Below are positions 23,138 to 34,205 of a stretch of DNA of 64,000 nucleotides, piece by piece. Numbering within the stretch: position 1 is the stretch's first letter; every line of letters begins with the position of its first letter. The stretch is from the NCBI GenBank assembly GCA_037178855.1, contig JASJZC010000005.1, positions 9,176,001 to 9,240,000 on the forward strand, in the 5' to 3' direction. The translations under genes were made by a program, and so were the position numbers. A model generated the notes under the pieces. That model had not been told where the DNA came from and searched no databases. It saw only the letters and a program-made list of their open reading frames with translations. This DNA comes from Oscheius sp. JU75. Taxonomy: Eukaryota > Nematoda > Chromadorea > Rhabditida > Rhabditidae.

Positions 23138-24509
23138 GTGACTGGATCTCCACCAACGACTCCGGTTTCTGTATATATGCGGTTACGAATCTGAATGAAT
23201 CTTGTCTTTCAAGCTTTGATTATTTGACTCTTCTGGGAGGAGGGAGGTCTCTAATTAAAGAGAGAAACACTAGTTTCAAATTTCTTTCCCTCCGAGCTTT
23301 GGATCTCTTTCCAGTTGCAATACTTCGGGAGAAGCGCATTAATCAAAAACCGGACAGCAATTTTTTCGCGATGGAAATTGTACACTGACAACCCCGTTGA
23401 CAGCAGCCACACAAATATTGGTGCAGTTGTTTTCAGACTTCCCCCTAGACGAACAAACAATTCTCCTGATCCTATTCAGGTCTTCTCCGAATCGCCTGAA
23501 CAATAATTGGTATATGAGGCAGAAAGGGAACATTTGTTTACTTTGGCGGGAAATACTGAGATTAACGGACTCTCATATAGGAGAGAGCTAGTGACACCCT
23601 TCCAATTCAGTTATTACTATTTTTGAATACATCAACGTTTTCAAATGACGTGTAGAAAACAAATTTTTCAGTTTCCTACCTGTACCATGTCGGCCTTCCG
23701 CTCACCAGCATTTGCTTTCAGAAACAAAAACTTACTACCCGACTCTGAGAAATCACCGGCTGACGAACTGCTATAGCGCTTGTATTATTTTAAACTTGTG
23801 CTCTACACGTCGTTTGAAAATGTTGATGTATTCAAAAATCCCTTGTAAGAGATCCTCTTTCCTCGCCGTTTCAATGTTTGATGTCCCTATTCTCACCCTA
23901 ATGTGTTCCATTCGTGTTTTCCCCGCTTCTCATTTCCGGCTTTTAACTTTCCACGTACCAGTCTCACGCTTCAGCTCCTCGGGAATCTGGCCATCTCTTT
24001 TGTAATCTTGGCGCCTTATTTTTCAAAAACTCGTACATTTCCAATACTTATAAAGTTTCCTCCTTCTCTCGAATCATCCCTTCACGCCCCATAAAAAGCT
24101 CAATGTCCTCATTTTACAGCCCATAGTTATCTGCCGCTCACAAACTGCCATTGTCCTTTGAGGCGAAAGGCTCATTGGCGCGAGTATTGAGAAGCCTTAA
24201 TTATTTTGCTGTCTCATCCTCGCCTCCTAGTTAAACACATGCTATGTGAAACCCATTAGCTGGCTGCATACTTTGCTAAACGTCTTAGTGTATGTTCAAA
24301 GAGCCCTTAGGCCAATTAGGCAGAGTTCTTGGCTTTTGCACCTGGACCCTGACACTCATTGCTTATTCTGCCAGCTATTTGCCGTGGGAACGTCCGGCAA
24401 TGTGACGGGTCCTACACTTCTTGAATTTTGTACTCTCGAGGCTCTCTCTTTGATGTACCCCAAGACTGTCTTGGTTTCCAGGACTGTTAAATGAAAGTGC
24501 ACCACATTT
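23138..24509. other. Intergenic, no gene recognised
   Basis: About 1.4 kb after the Ala/Pro-rich gene. Open frames at 23712-24094 have no domain, signal or splice support and are probably chance. Confidence 0.4.
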
Positions 24510-25537
24510 ATGTGGCAGTTGTTCGTGCTTCTCACTAATTGTCTCGTCTCTACAACATTCACGGTAAGTTCAAATTGAAGTCAGGGGAAGGCTTCAGATT
24601 AAGCAACGTATATCTTTCAGGCATTTGTTCGCTGTGGAAACACAACTTTTCCTGTCAGAAATGATGTAGTTCATCATGAGGACTCATCAGGTTGGTCTCT
24701 AAAAGCTTGATTGCAAACGGATGGATTGCGATATGCAAAAATCAAATCGTCCATTTTTGTTGACCCCACAATACTGTGGAATAAAATTAAGTGAGAATTC
24801 AATTATCTTTACATTTATATACAGAAGCGTGGAGTATTTCTAGAAAAATGATGGAACCAATAAGGAAGAAAGTGGCGACAATGTGTTACAAAACAGTATT
24901 TAAATACAAGGCAGTCGACATTTCAATTTTTTCAAATGTTATCAGAAGCGTTTTGTTTGCAGCTTGAAGCGTGAAATTGAGAATGGACTCATTCTACACG
25001 GTGTTCACAACATCTGAACAGCTAAGAATCTTCCTTCAGGCATCATGGTCACTTGGGACCTCCTGAGTCCGAACGAGATCTGTACAGATCCACCTCGCCT
25101 TCCCAAGTTTATAAATCGCCGTCTTTACGAAGTTGCCGTGATTGCTAGCTGTCCAGAGTGTCCAAAGTTTGCTCTTCTCTTGACCCCAATCTTGTACTTC
25201 CAGATGCACCGTGCGTCTACCTCAAAAGTACGAACTGCCTTTGGGTATTACTATAACAACGATTTATATTCTTACCAAACAGGTGAGCATTTTTGTTTTT
25301 CCTATACCCATTCGAACTCGTCAGGTCCCCAACTACAAATTCTACACGGACATTGATGTTCGATACGTGCTCGTAGACAAGATTCCATCATCACTCCGTA
25401 ACTGCGAGGTCGTGTTTCGAGAGAAGCAGACGGGAGAAAAGTTTTCAATAACTAAGATTCTCATGTTTGTCTGTGTGTTCATATCAGTGTTTTTATGCGT
25501 CTGTGGTGCCAGATGCTGTTTTGCTAAGCTCATTTGA
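24510..25537 (+). CDS. Unrecognised type I membrane protein
   Basis: Begins with a signal peptide MWQLFVLLTNCLVSTTFT (exon 24510-24563) and continues AFVRCGNTTFPVRNDVVHH (24621-24690, ends phase 1). The next exon joins in phase 1 at a CTTCAG before 25042 and gives MVTWDLLSPNEICTDPPRL and VIASCPECPKFALLLTP. A 55-base intron (about 25230-25284) links STSK to VSIFVFPIPIRTRQVPNYKF. The C-terminus has one hydrophobic helix (ITKILMFVCVFISVFLCVCG) and a tiny tail ending CCFAKLI. So it is secreted-entry, single-pass, with several lumenal cysteines. An exon between 24690 and 25042 could be missing. No family is recognised. Confidence 0.45.
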
Positions 25538-25612
25538 CTGTCAATAAAGTTATCCATGCAATAATCTCCAGCAGCAATCTCAAGATGTACGATCTTGATT
25601 GTTTGAGAGTAA

Positions 25613-27096
25613 ATGCTGACTTACAACGAGCCAAAGTATGCCTACCACCGACCTTCTATTCGTCTTACTACCAAGATTTTCTTGGTCTTCTCCCTGCTAT
25701 TCTCTCTTAGCGTAATGGCCCTCCTGCGGCTCCAAATTGAAAATCCAAAAGTCCGTTCCACCAGTTTTTAGACCGAGTTCCTTTAGGAACAGATTCATCA
25801 AACTTACAACAATACCATGTTTGAAGAATGGAGACAGTGCGTGCGAGGTCATATGGAAGGTTTCAAGAACAACAGTGTTAAGTTTTATGCAGCAGCTGGT
25901 ACTATTGTTGATGTATGCTTGTCAAAAGATTTGATCAAGGGTCTGGACGAGGAGATGTTTGGAAGATGGTGGCATATCCATTCGAAACAGGAAAGTGACA
26001 GAAAAAGAGACAAACTGAAGCTACAGTTCAGAAAGACCACCTAGGAACTTTCCTTGCACTCAATGTCAATAGTCCCGATGCCATCCAGAAGATCAGTAAG
26101 GTGAGCCGTAGATCTGTGTCAATAAGAAATACACGCTTCCAGAGTCTCCCATCAACACAGATCTTTTACACGACAGGAGGAGGAGCCACTACGCCACTGG
26201 ACAACAGGAACAACACGACCGGCTGTGTCGTGTTTCCCTTTCACGTCGGAGCGAGCGACGGCTTCCGTGTTGAGAAAAGTTAGTGGGGCAATGATGGGGG
26301 AGAAAAAAGATTTATAGATGGTCAATCTGTGCTGAAGATAAAGTTTGACTATTTTGTGGCAAAGGTACTGAACTTGACAGTAAGATACCTTTGTGGATAT
26401 GGGACAATGAATGTTTCAGGTAGTTGATAACATTTGGTTCAATGCTCAAGAAGACAGATACGATATTCTGGCTTACTTTACTAGTAGCGGCCCCCTTCTT
26501 CCTCAGAATGTCTCAATCTGTCAGACAACTTTACAGGTTCTTTAGAGAGTGCCATTCAAAACTTCTTTTTCAGTTACCGGAGCCAACAGAACCTGAAAAA
26601 GACATCTTTTATAACTTTCTACTCCAGTTGTTAGATGATGGAAAGTTTGCAGTGTTGAAACTTCAAACTGTCAACGCACTAAGACTGAATCTTTTCAATT
26701 ACAGAAGTCCAGATTGTCGGTCTTTTTTATAAATTCGTCTGACAACTATTTTGTTGCATTAATTTGAAGACAGAAGGATTTTAAGAACCTCTACCTTACC
26801 AATGCATTTTCCAGCAAAACCGATGTTGCACACACTCTCGCCGAAGTTATTGACGCGATGAGCCTCGATCGAGGCTTTGAGTTGAAGCCTATCACTATTT
26901 TCAAATGCCTGCGTATGATTTCAATACTTCATTTCAATATTAACACATCACAAAAGACTTTGTACATACAAAAAACTGCAAGATACTCGTATCGTTCCTA
27001 CGCCCCAAAAGCCACCGCAGTTGTAGCATCGACTATCGGACTCAGCACTTCCGTGTGTTCTCCCTCGGCGCTCCTAAACTTGTCTTTCAACAATAG
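25613..27096 (+). CDS. Unrecognised type II membrane protein with large extracellular part
   Basis: The start MLTYNEPKYAYHRPSIRLTT is followed by one helix (IFLVFSLLFSLSVMALL), placing the rest outside or in the lumen. About nine short exons then join in frame: EQIHQTYNNTMFEEWRQCV, FYAAAGTIVDVCLSKDL, KDHLGTFLALNVNSPDAIQK, TTGCVVFPFHVGASDGF, VVDNIWFNAQEDRYDILAY, LPEPTEPEKDIFYNFLLQLL, NLYLTNAFSSKTDVAHTLAE, and a C-terminus RVFSLGAPKLVFQQ. The first intron uses a GTCCGT donor (36 bases). The consistent reading across many small introns supports a real gene. Conserved Cys and Trp suggest a globular ectodomain; I do not recognise it. The stop at 27094-27096 is 13 bases from the stop of the convergent ZIP gene. 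Confidence 0.5.
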
Positions 27097-27109
27097 TTTT
27101 CAAGAAGGC

Positions 27110-28726
27110 TCACATGAAGATGACTTGCAGAACTGTGATCAGTGTAAAGCCGGCAAAGATAGAGAACAGTTGAAGGAAGCTGTTGTGCTCGTTTTCTTTT
27201 TCCGGGGCCAGGACCTAAAAGGTTTTGAGGTTTTTTGGTAGAAAATTCGCACCTCTAGGAAAGTGACGTAGATGAAAGTTCCTCCAGCCATTGATTCCAA
27301 AATGAGGATGATACCATCTTTTGCCAACGGATTCATGCTGGAGATTTGAAGAAGGAGGCCTCCAATGGAACCGATCGGTGTCATTAGGGAGTAAATGACG
27401 ATTGTGATAATGATTGCTCGGAGCTAAAAACAGTTACGGTTAACCGGAAAGAGGCAAAAATCACCTTGTCCTGGTTCCCTTTACAAACTTGAAGTCCAAC
27501 AGAGAAGGCTTCAATGGCTTTGTGAATCAGCAGTGAAAGAAAAAGTGTGACAATGCCAGAAGTTGAATCCTAAAAATGGCCATTGTCTAGAACAGAATCG
27601 TGTTTTTTGATTCCCCGAAGTCCCAATTTAAGATCCAAGATTCATGGATGACTCGTCCTCCCCGAGTGCCCTTACTAACTCTAGTAGAGTTATTTGAACT
27701 TTGAACGATAGCTGAGCGTGTGCTTTAAAATTTCCTTCTCTCCAGAAGACTTCGAGACAGCTCTCACAAAACTGTTCTCATTCTACAAACTGGAACTTTC
27801 ATTACCCAAAGCTGCTTAACTGGTATAAGAAAGTGTAAATGTTTGTAATCACAACATCTTTAGCTTTAGAGACCTAGTAACAATCATGGTGCCTATAGTT
27901 CTAATACACGTCAGTTGTGACTTTGGAGCACTTTTGTTGTGATCAAAACCGTAAGATCAGACGATCGCCTGTGTGCGGAAAATTGGATTCCTATCCAAAG
28001 ACTTTCCGATTTTCTACACAAGTCAGGGCAGTTAGTTGGTTTCATGCTTCAATATTTTGGCTAGCGTGAAAGGATACTTTCAAAGCTCAGATTAGCAGAC
28101 TTGCATCATCTCACAGCCTTACCTGAACTCCCAGAGCGAATCCTTCCAGCAGTGAATGGAAACTGATCGCAATGGCAAAAGTGAGAGACTTTAAAAACGA
28201 TCCGTTCTCAGTCTCAGACATGGCGTATGCTGTACTGCTCTCCATGACTAGTTCCCTCTTGTTCTTGATCATGTCCTCGTCTTCGACATGATGACCGTGG
28301 GAGTGTCCATCCCCACCGAAGATCTTTAGACAAATCTCCTCCATCAGATAAACTACGAAAAAGCCGAGGCAGATAAAAAGTTGAGGAAGAGGGAATGAGA
28401 TCTTGAGGTTCGCGTCCTTCTTGTACTGTTCATACACATGGCTGAGGGTTTTCTTGCTTTTAATGTAGACTGAGCAAACTCACTTAATATGCGGAAAGAT
28501 GTCCAGAAAACATGTCGCCATAAAAACACCACCGGAAAAACATGACAGAAGAGAGATTATTAGTTTACCGCGACCCTTGCCATCCTTTCTGTCAAGGACC
28601 CGTATTACCTGGAAGTTAAGGATATGAGCAAATTGTGCAATGAACCTTCAGAGGAATGAAACCAGCTATGGTTGTGGTTATTAGCATAGCTACAGCTAAA
28701 ATAATCTGGAGTACTGTGGAATTCAT
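27110..28726 (-). CDS. ZIP-family zinc/metal transporter (ZIP-I type)
   Basis: Imports zinc or related divalent metals into the cytosol. N-terminus MNSTVLQIILAVAMLITTT (helix 1), then CFSGGVFMATCFLDIFPHIN, the ZIP helix 2 motif. A His-rich cytosolic loop includes GGDGHSHGHHVEDED between helices 3 and 4. Helix 4 holds the signature ISFHSLLEGFALGVQ and helix 5 LLIHKAIEAFSVGLQ, both metal-site motifs intact. The later exons give LMTPIGSIGGLLLQ, ILESMAGGTFIYVTFLE and the final exon VLAPEKENEHNSFLQLF. The last exon was placed by removing a 38-base intron. Its 3' end converges on the gene at 25613-27096. Confidence 0.92.
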
Positions 28727-29779
28727 CCTGAAATTTGGTATTACAAAGGAATATGAATGGAAAAGGAAGAAGGGTGACAGAGAAGAGATGAAAAATTGAC
28801 AGAGACTCTAATAGAGAAGCACTGGACGGTTACTAACGGCGAAGACAGGCGTTGGACTGCTGGAAAGGAACTTGACTCTTGAACAGTTGATACCGACAAG
28901 ACAAGAGAGGACCGTTTAGGGGGAAAGAAAAAAGAAGTGAAGCAGGACCCACTTTCTGAATGTCCACAAAAACGCTTTTGTATGGAGCAAATCGATTATA
29001 CCAAAATTGATGTATGCGTAAAAGACGATTCTCAAATGGCAATTCTCTAACAAAACTAGGAGCTGCGGGCAATACCAAAAAGTTTGATGTTTAGGATAAA
29101 AACTACAAGCTTTTAACAGAAACAACCACCGAAAGAATGAGGAAATGCGCTCAACGTTCAGTCTTTATGAAGAGGAAAGATCAGCAGTACACGACTAACT
29201 GCCCCGACGGCAAAAATGAATCATTCGAAAAACCGGGAACAGTCCAAACGGCGAGGACAGTGGCACATGGGTCTCGTCGAACTATTTCCGCCCTCGGACG
29301 ATACCCGCTTTGAATAATGGGTTCAATAGACCTGATTCACCTTTTCACTAGATCTTTTGAGCGAATACGAAAGTGTGAAGGGAATAGACACCGGACAGGA
29401 AAAGCTCCTAATCTAGAGACAACTAGCACCCCCCTGTGATCGCGAGAAAAGTTCAGCGACGAGGCTGATAAGGAAGCAGAGGGTTTAGCACACCGCTGCG
29501 TGTTCTAAGTTCGTCAAAAAGTACAGAAGGATCTCTACGCCATGGCCACGCGACCGTCAGAGTGGACATGCGTGAAAGGTCAATAGAAACACAGCCGGAG
29601 TGGGAGAAAGCAGTCTCCCGTATGGGTAAACAAATCTTATCTTTGAGGTCGTGTTAATCGGGAGGAGAGGGACCGAAAAAGCGAGACCGTGCGATCGGGA
29701 AACAATTGAAGAGGATTTGATAGCTTTCTTAGGGGATTGATCGGTGGAAAAAGCTGTGAAAGAGGTGAAACTACAAAGA

Positions 29780-29932
29780 ACAAAGAATGAAGATAGACAG
29801 AGAGACAAAGAAACAGAAAGATGGAGAGACAGAGAAACAGAATGGAAAACAGGCAGAGTCAAAAAAACAAAGAGACTGAGAGACAAAAAGGCAAATAGAC
29901 AAATATACAGAGAGACAGAGACTGTTTCAAGG
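29780..29932 (+). repeat. Degenerate purine-rich AGAC/AGAGAC tract
   Basis: Repeated words AGACAGAGAGAC, AAAGAAACAGAAAG and AGAGACAGAGAAACAG with very few pyrimidines except C over about 150 bases. It gives artificial open frames on both strands. Confidence 0.8.
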
Positions 29933-30512
29933 ACCGGAAGGGTCTCGGAAAAAGTAGCAACTTTCCTTTTATACCTCTGCCAGCCAACAGTGGACCCTGG
30001 CTATCATAATCCCCCAGGCGGAAGGTGCTAACAATCAGTGGGAGTGACGATGACCCACTGTACAGTTTCTACCATGTAGTCTCTGCTCAAGAAAGATAGT
30101 AAAGTTTTTTTACAGTCTCATTTTAGCCTACTCTGTGTTTACCTGCTCTCACAATAGGTTATTAGGACCATTTCTTGACCAGGATCGTGGGAGCGGTATT
30201 CGAGCTATTGCGGTAAGGTCAAACAAGTTCAAAAGCGGAAGCTCTCAGTATAGACTCACGCAGCATACACATGCACGAAAATTATGGGAGTATAGGTAGA
30301 CAAGCGTTAAATGACAGGAATGGTGACACATTCAAGTAGGTCAGGACTTTGAATAGTTTTCGGAAAGCCGTCATATCTCACAAAGACATCGCTAGGGAAA
30401 AGGTGTCTCTTCCAGAGGTGCGCTTAAAACATCTGAACTGTTTTCCTTCGCTCAGATCTTGGCAAATAGATAGTGTGCCTGGAGAAGGAGTGGTGTTCTT
30501 AGAATAGAATGA

Positions 30513-30549
30513 TCTCTGTCTCTCTCTCTCTCTCTCTCCTTCTCTGTCT
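30513..30549 (+). repeat. CT microsatellite
   Basis: About twelve consecutive TC/CT units flanked by CTGTCTC, just downstream of the erlin stop codon. Confidence 0.9.
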
Positions 30550-30583
30550 CGTCACTATAAAAATGTTTATTACAAGGATGTAT

Positions 30584-32370
30584 TTATCTAAAAGCATCAA
30601 GCTGTAGTCTTTCCGATACTCTGTAAAACTTGGCTGGATGAAATCTGGAAATTGAACTTACTCCAGTAATGAAAGCTGTTGGGATCTTGTCACCATAGAA
30701 GATCTTGTTGTTTGTGCTGACAGCTTCAATTCTCTTCATTTCCAGGAACTTCCTGTAACGGGGTAGTTCCAAACTCAAGGTACATACTCTGTGATAAGTT
30801 TCTCATTAGCCTCCGCCTGTTTAGCCATCTTGTAGAACTCAGCATCGACTACTGCCTTCTGTCTAGCCAAATGAATTTCGTCCTGGAGACTGTTGACCTT
30901 CTTCTCCATCTCCTTCTCAGCGATAGATTGCTTGAATTTGATCGCAGCGACCTGGCTAGCCTTTTCGGCTTCTAAAAAGATAATGGTTACAAGAAATGGA
31001 AGGCTAAATGCGCTTTTTCCCCCTAATTTTTGCCTCGATAAAGTAAAAAGAACTCTCTTTCACCTGGGCATTGCCTCTTTTTTGACGCTTGTCAGCCGCC
31101 ATAGCTCAGTCGGTTAGAGCGTGGGTCTAATAAGCCCAAGGTCGCAGGTTCGACCCCTGCTGGCGGCAAATTCTTTTTGTTTTTGTCCGAATCTTTAGGA
31201 AGGTACTCGAAGAGCCAAGAACCTCCTTTTGAGCCTTTTTTTTACCTTGGAGACAGAGAATGCTCCATTCTGCTCTTCTTATCATTAGACTTACCGATGA
31301 CAGCCTTCTTCCTCTCTGTCTCTGCATGCTTTTCCACAACTCTCTGTTGCTGTTCAGCTACCAGAAGTTCTGTCTGAAACCAAAGTTTAAAACTATTTAC
31401 TTCCCAACCTTTTGTGCTTCCATTTTCTCATAGTTCACGGCAACAGACTCTGGAATCGTAGGCTTGGTAACTCTGACGGCTTGGACACTCAGTCCCGGCG
31501 CCAAAACTTCCAAGTCCTTCTGCAATGCACTCTTCAGATTCTCATCGATCTTGTCTAAAAAAAACACTGTCTTCCGCCAATTCCACCGGAATCAAAACAA
31601 ACCAAAAAGATCGATGTACACTTCCTGGATTGTGTGTTTGGAACAGAACTGATTGATTTCGTGGTGGACCTTGTTGTAAATAAGGGGCTTGTCATAGCTG
31701 GAGGTGTAGTTTTTGACAATGTTGTAGACTGAAAAGTGGTGTTGGAAGATCTAAAAGTAGTAATGGCCAACCACTTTCTGGACGGAGCAGGTTAACCACT
31801 TCGATGCGGTCAAACCGGAGAATGACCCCACCGGAAGTTCCACATGGGACGTTGTAGACTTCGTCTGTTTGGATAGTTACCTGGAATGACAGAATCAACC
31901 GTGATTTGACAAAAAAAATGTGTACTAGGAGGCTCAATACCAACCTGAATCTGTTTGTAGGTAGTCAAAAATGGGATCATTAGGTGGAATCCAGGATCGG
32001 CTGTATCTTTCAGCAATGCACCTCCCTAAAATAGAAGGTTACGGGTGCTCAAAGCTTCTTCTGGAAAATGTCCCCGACTTTTTGAAAGAAACACAGTCTT
32101 ACCCTGTAATAAACCGCTACGTTTCCTTCATCGACGTGGTGAAGAGACTTTCTGATCAGGATAAGGGTCAGCACCGCCAGCAACAAGAGAATTAAACATG
32201 CTGCGAGGGTAACGTACTTCTTGGAAACTGCTGTACAAGTGAAGAATTATGCAGAAACTAGACGCACCTTTTTTCCGTTCCCTTTCGTTGTAGATGTGCG
32301 AGGCTCTTTCTACTTCCCGTTGTGTCAGTAGCGAATTATTGGCTTCAGCCACTGCTGCGTTTTCGGCCAT
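30584..32370 (-). CDS. Erlin (SPFH/prohibitin-domain ER membrane protein)
   Basis: Erlins form ER raft-like assemblies that act in degradation of IP3 receptors and in sterol control. N-terminus [20 protein letters not shown] precedes a helix ([20 protein letters not shown]) and then the SPFH domain: [71 protein letters not shown], and [20 protein letters not shown]. The coiled-coil part follows with [27 protein letters not shown] and [19 protein letters not shown]. The C-terminus [15 protein letters not shown] matches the erlin FGxxIP region. The end is ambiguous: read-through stops at 30584; removing a GTAAGT...CAG stretch of 17 bases would stop at 30597. A tRNA-Ile sits antisense inside an intron. 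Confidence 0.92.
31095..31168 (+). tRNA. tRNA-Ile (anticodon AAT)
   Basis: Cloverleaf visible: acceptor GCCGCCA pairs with TGGCGGC, D arm TAGCTCAGTCGGTTAGAGC, anticodon loop CTAATAA (AAT), T arm with GGTTCGACCCC, discriminator A. Followed by a T-run terminator within 20 bases. It lies inside an intron of the erlin gene on the opposite strand. Confidence 0.95.
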
Positions 32371-33006
32371 TGAATTGGAACGGCAGTAGTGGGATGGTCA
32401 TATCGACTGTTATTTTTTGACCTTGGTCTTTGTCAACAGGAAAGAATCACAGATTAATACACCAATGTTTCTTCTTTTTGGAAGATCCCCAGTTATCTTT
32501 ATGAGAACTAGTTAGCCAATTCCTCTCTCCTAGTATCTGTCTCCCCTCTGGGTAATGGGGACAAACGGACGAGCGGCTACAAGTTTAGAGACTGAAACTC
32601 GAGTGAAAAGCGAGAGAGAGAAAGTTGACGGGGATAACGACCCGAGATGCAATGAATTATACTTTTACACTGATTGCAAACCGTTTTAGTAACATTATCA
32701 GAGCAACAGAGGAAAGGTGTTAAACACATTGGATACTTCTGTTATGTATACAATAAGAAAGGTGTCTTGAAAAGTTTTAGCGAAAAACATACAATTGTCC
32801 GTTCTCTTTACCTTGTAACTTTAGTTTTGGACCATTTTATAGACAGCGGCTCTGAATCCTCGAAATGACACTATCCAATTTTCCCGGTGTACACTGAGTA
32901 CGTTTGTAACTGACAAGTTTGTCCAAGCTTTAACTTGAATAAGTTGCCCAAGTTTGTTTATGTTCTCATTTACCAATTCATTACACAGAACCATTTATTA
33001 GTCACT
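32371..33006. other. Intergenic, no gene recognised
   Basis: Upstream region of erlin (minus) and 3' flank of a minus-strand peptide gene. No supported gene seen. Confidence 0.4.
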
Positions 33007-33393
33007 TCACCATCCTCGTTGCATAGTCTTGAAAGAGTCCATAGCTCCAAGACGATCACGCTGTTCTTGGTTCACTCTACGTCCCTCACCGTTACGTTCC
33101 ATTCCAAGGAAAGGCATGCGATCACTGTCACTATCTTCTCCGTGTATGAGCCCACGTTCTACTCCACGTCCGGTCTCGTGATCTCCGCGGAACACTCCTC
33201 CTCTTTGATGATGAGGATGCTCTCCTGATGTCTCGTGTTTGCAAGGAGTCGAGCTCTCAGTAATGCTCTCCAGGGTAGTACTTTCAGCAGGACCACTGCT
33301 TTGAGCAAAAGAGGTGGCAACTGAATTCTTTGACCTGAAAAAGTTAAAGATCTTACTCAAGAGAAGAAGACAGGCAAAAGAAGAAGAGTACAT
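33007..33393 (-). CDS. Small secreted Ser/Thr- and charge-rich peptide (116 residues)
   Basis: Exon 1 33393-33357 (37 bases), a 36-base intron, exon 2 33320-33007. Removing the intron gives a clean signal peptide MYSSSFACLLLLIATSFAQ. The mature part is SSGPAESTTLESITESSTPC, then His- and charge-rich KHETSGEHPHHQRGGV and MPFLGMERNGEGRRV, ending FKTMQRGW. Without splicing, the frame also stays open but inserts 12 residues that destroy the signal peptide. A TATAAAA lies on this strand at 33437-33431, 45 bases before the ATG. Same architecture as the genes at 35497 and 52795, and the Thr/Ser-Pro-Cys mature segment resembles the latter. Function unknown. Confidence 0.6.
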   Translation of the reverse strand: MYSSSFACLLLLSKIFNFFRSKNSVATSFAQSSGPAESTTLESITESSTPCKHETSGEHPHHQRGGVFRGDHETGRGVERGLIHGEDSDSDRMPFLGMERNGEGRRVNQEQRDRLGAMDSFKTMQRGW

Positions 33394-33430
33394 TTTGTCG
33401 TGTTGTTGAATTCCTTGTTTCACCAGAACC

Positions 33431-33437
33431 TTTTATA
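33431..33437 (-). promoter_or_regulatory. TATA box for the peptide gene at 33393
   Basis: TATAAAA on the minus strand, 45 bases upstream of the ATG; predicts a 5' UTR of only about 10-15 bases. Confidence 0.6.
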
Positions 33438-33841
33438 GCTTTGGTTGCTCACCAAAACGATGCTGAACAGTGTCCTTTATTGTTAATCCAACTGTTTAGA
33501 CGGGGGAATTTGAATATTTCACGTCATTCGTGGCACCAAAATGTCCGATGGGCATCACACATTGTCTGGCTCAGATGAGTCATTGTAGACTAAAACTCTA
33601 TTATTCAGGAATATGTGGCAGAAAACAGCCGAACGGGTTTTTGTAAAGGGCCTCTAGCACAAAGTTCGGTTGAAAATGTGCAACGTACATGCAGTTCAAA
33701 AAAACTTCAAAACCACAAAATTTCTCCAGTTTGCTATCGCACGAAAAAGGACAAGGCGTCTCGAGCTTCTTGGGTTATATTTGGATACATTAAAAAATAA
33801 CTGATTCATTTGTGCTAACAACATTACTGATCATTTTCAAG

Positions 33842-33983
33842 AGATCACCCTCGTGATTCTGATTGCAAGACACAGGCCTTCTATCGAGGAATTCGCAAAT
33901 CGGAGTCTGATGGCGTGATCTTTTGTGGAATAGGAACTGCTGTCTTTCTTCTCTTAATTCTCTTGTTCAAAAATTCTCTTTGA
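33842..33983 (+). CDS. Possible last exon of a small single-pass membrane protein
   Basis: After a TTTTCAAG acceptor the frame reads HPRDSDCKTQAFYRGIRK, then one strong hydrophobic helix (VIFCGIGTAVFLLLILLF) and stops after KNSL. Upstream candidates near 33613 (MWQKTAERVF) could not be joined in a consistent phase. It may be a tail-anchored protein with an unseen first exon. Confidence 0.3.
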
Positions 33984-34130
33984 CTAACTGTTGAATGGAG
34001 ACCCACTTATTACCGATACCTACTCCTGTTCTTTCTCTCTCGACTGATATCTTGTCGCCTCTCCTTCTCCGCAACGGGAACATCGCGCGCCGGCATACCA
34101 GTTCCCGATTTGTCCCGAAGCTTAACACGG

Positions 34131-34140
34131 TATAAAAGGG
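34131..34140 (+). promoter_or_regulatory. TATA box of the cuticle collagen gene
   Basis: TATAAAAGGG 75 bases before the collagen ATG at 34206. Confidence 0.6.
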
Positions 34141-34205
34141 GCTACAAGTTGGGTAGATTCCGCAGCTCAAGTCTTTCTTCTTCCAAAGCCTTGAGTAGCA
34201 GAAAG

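Larger units (their letters stand above)
28727..30583. other. Intergenic with simple repeats
   Basis: About 1.9 kb between the minus-strand ZIP and erlin genes. Open frames here follow the purine-rich repeat and are not convincing genes. The two repeat tracts are listed separately. Confidence 0.5.

Noticed and set aside
23712-24094. Overlapping plus-strand frames
   Set aside because: No start context, signal peptide or conserved motif.
29557-30031. Opposing long frames rich in Arg/Lys/Glu or Ser/Leu
   Set aside because: Produced by the purine-rich repeat tract; no gene signals.
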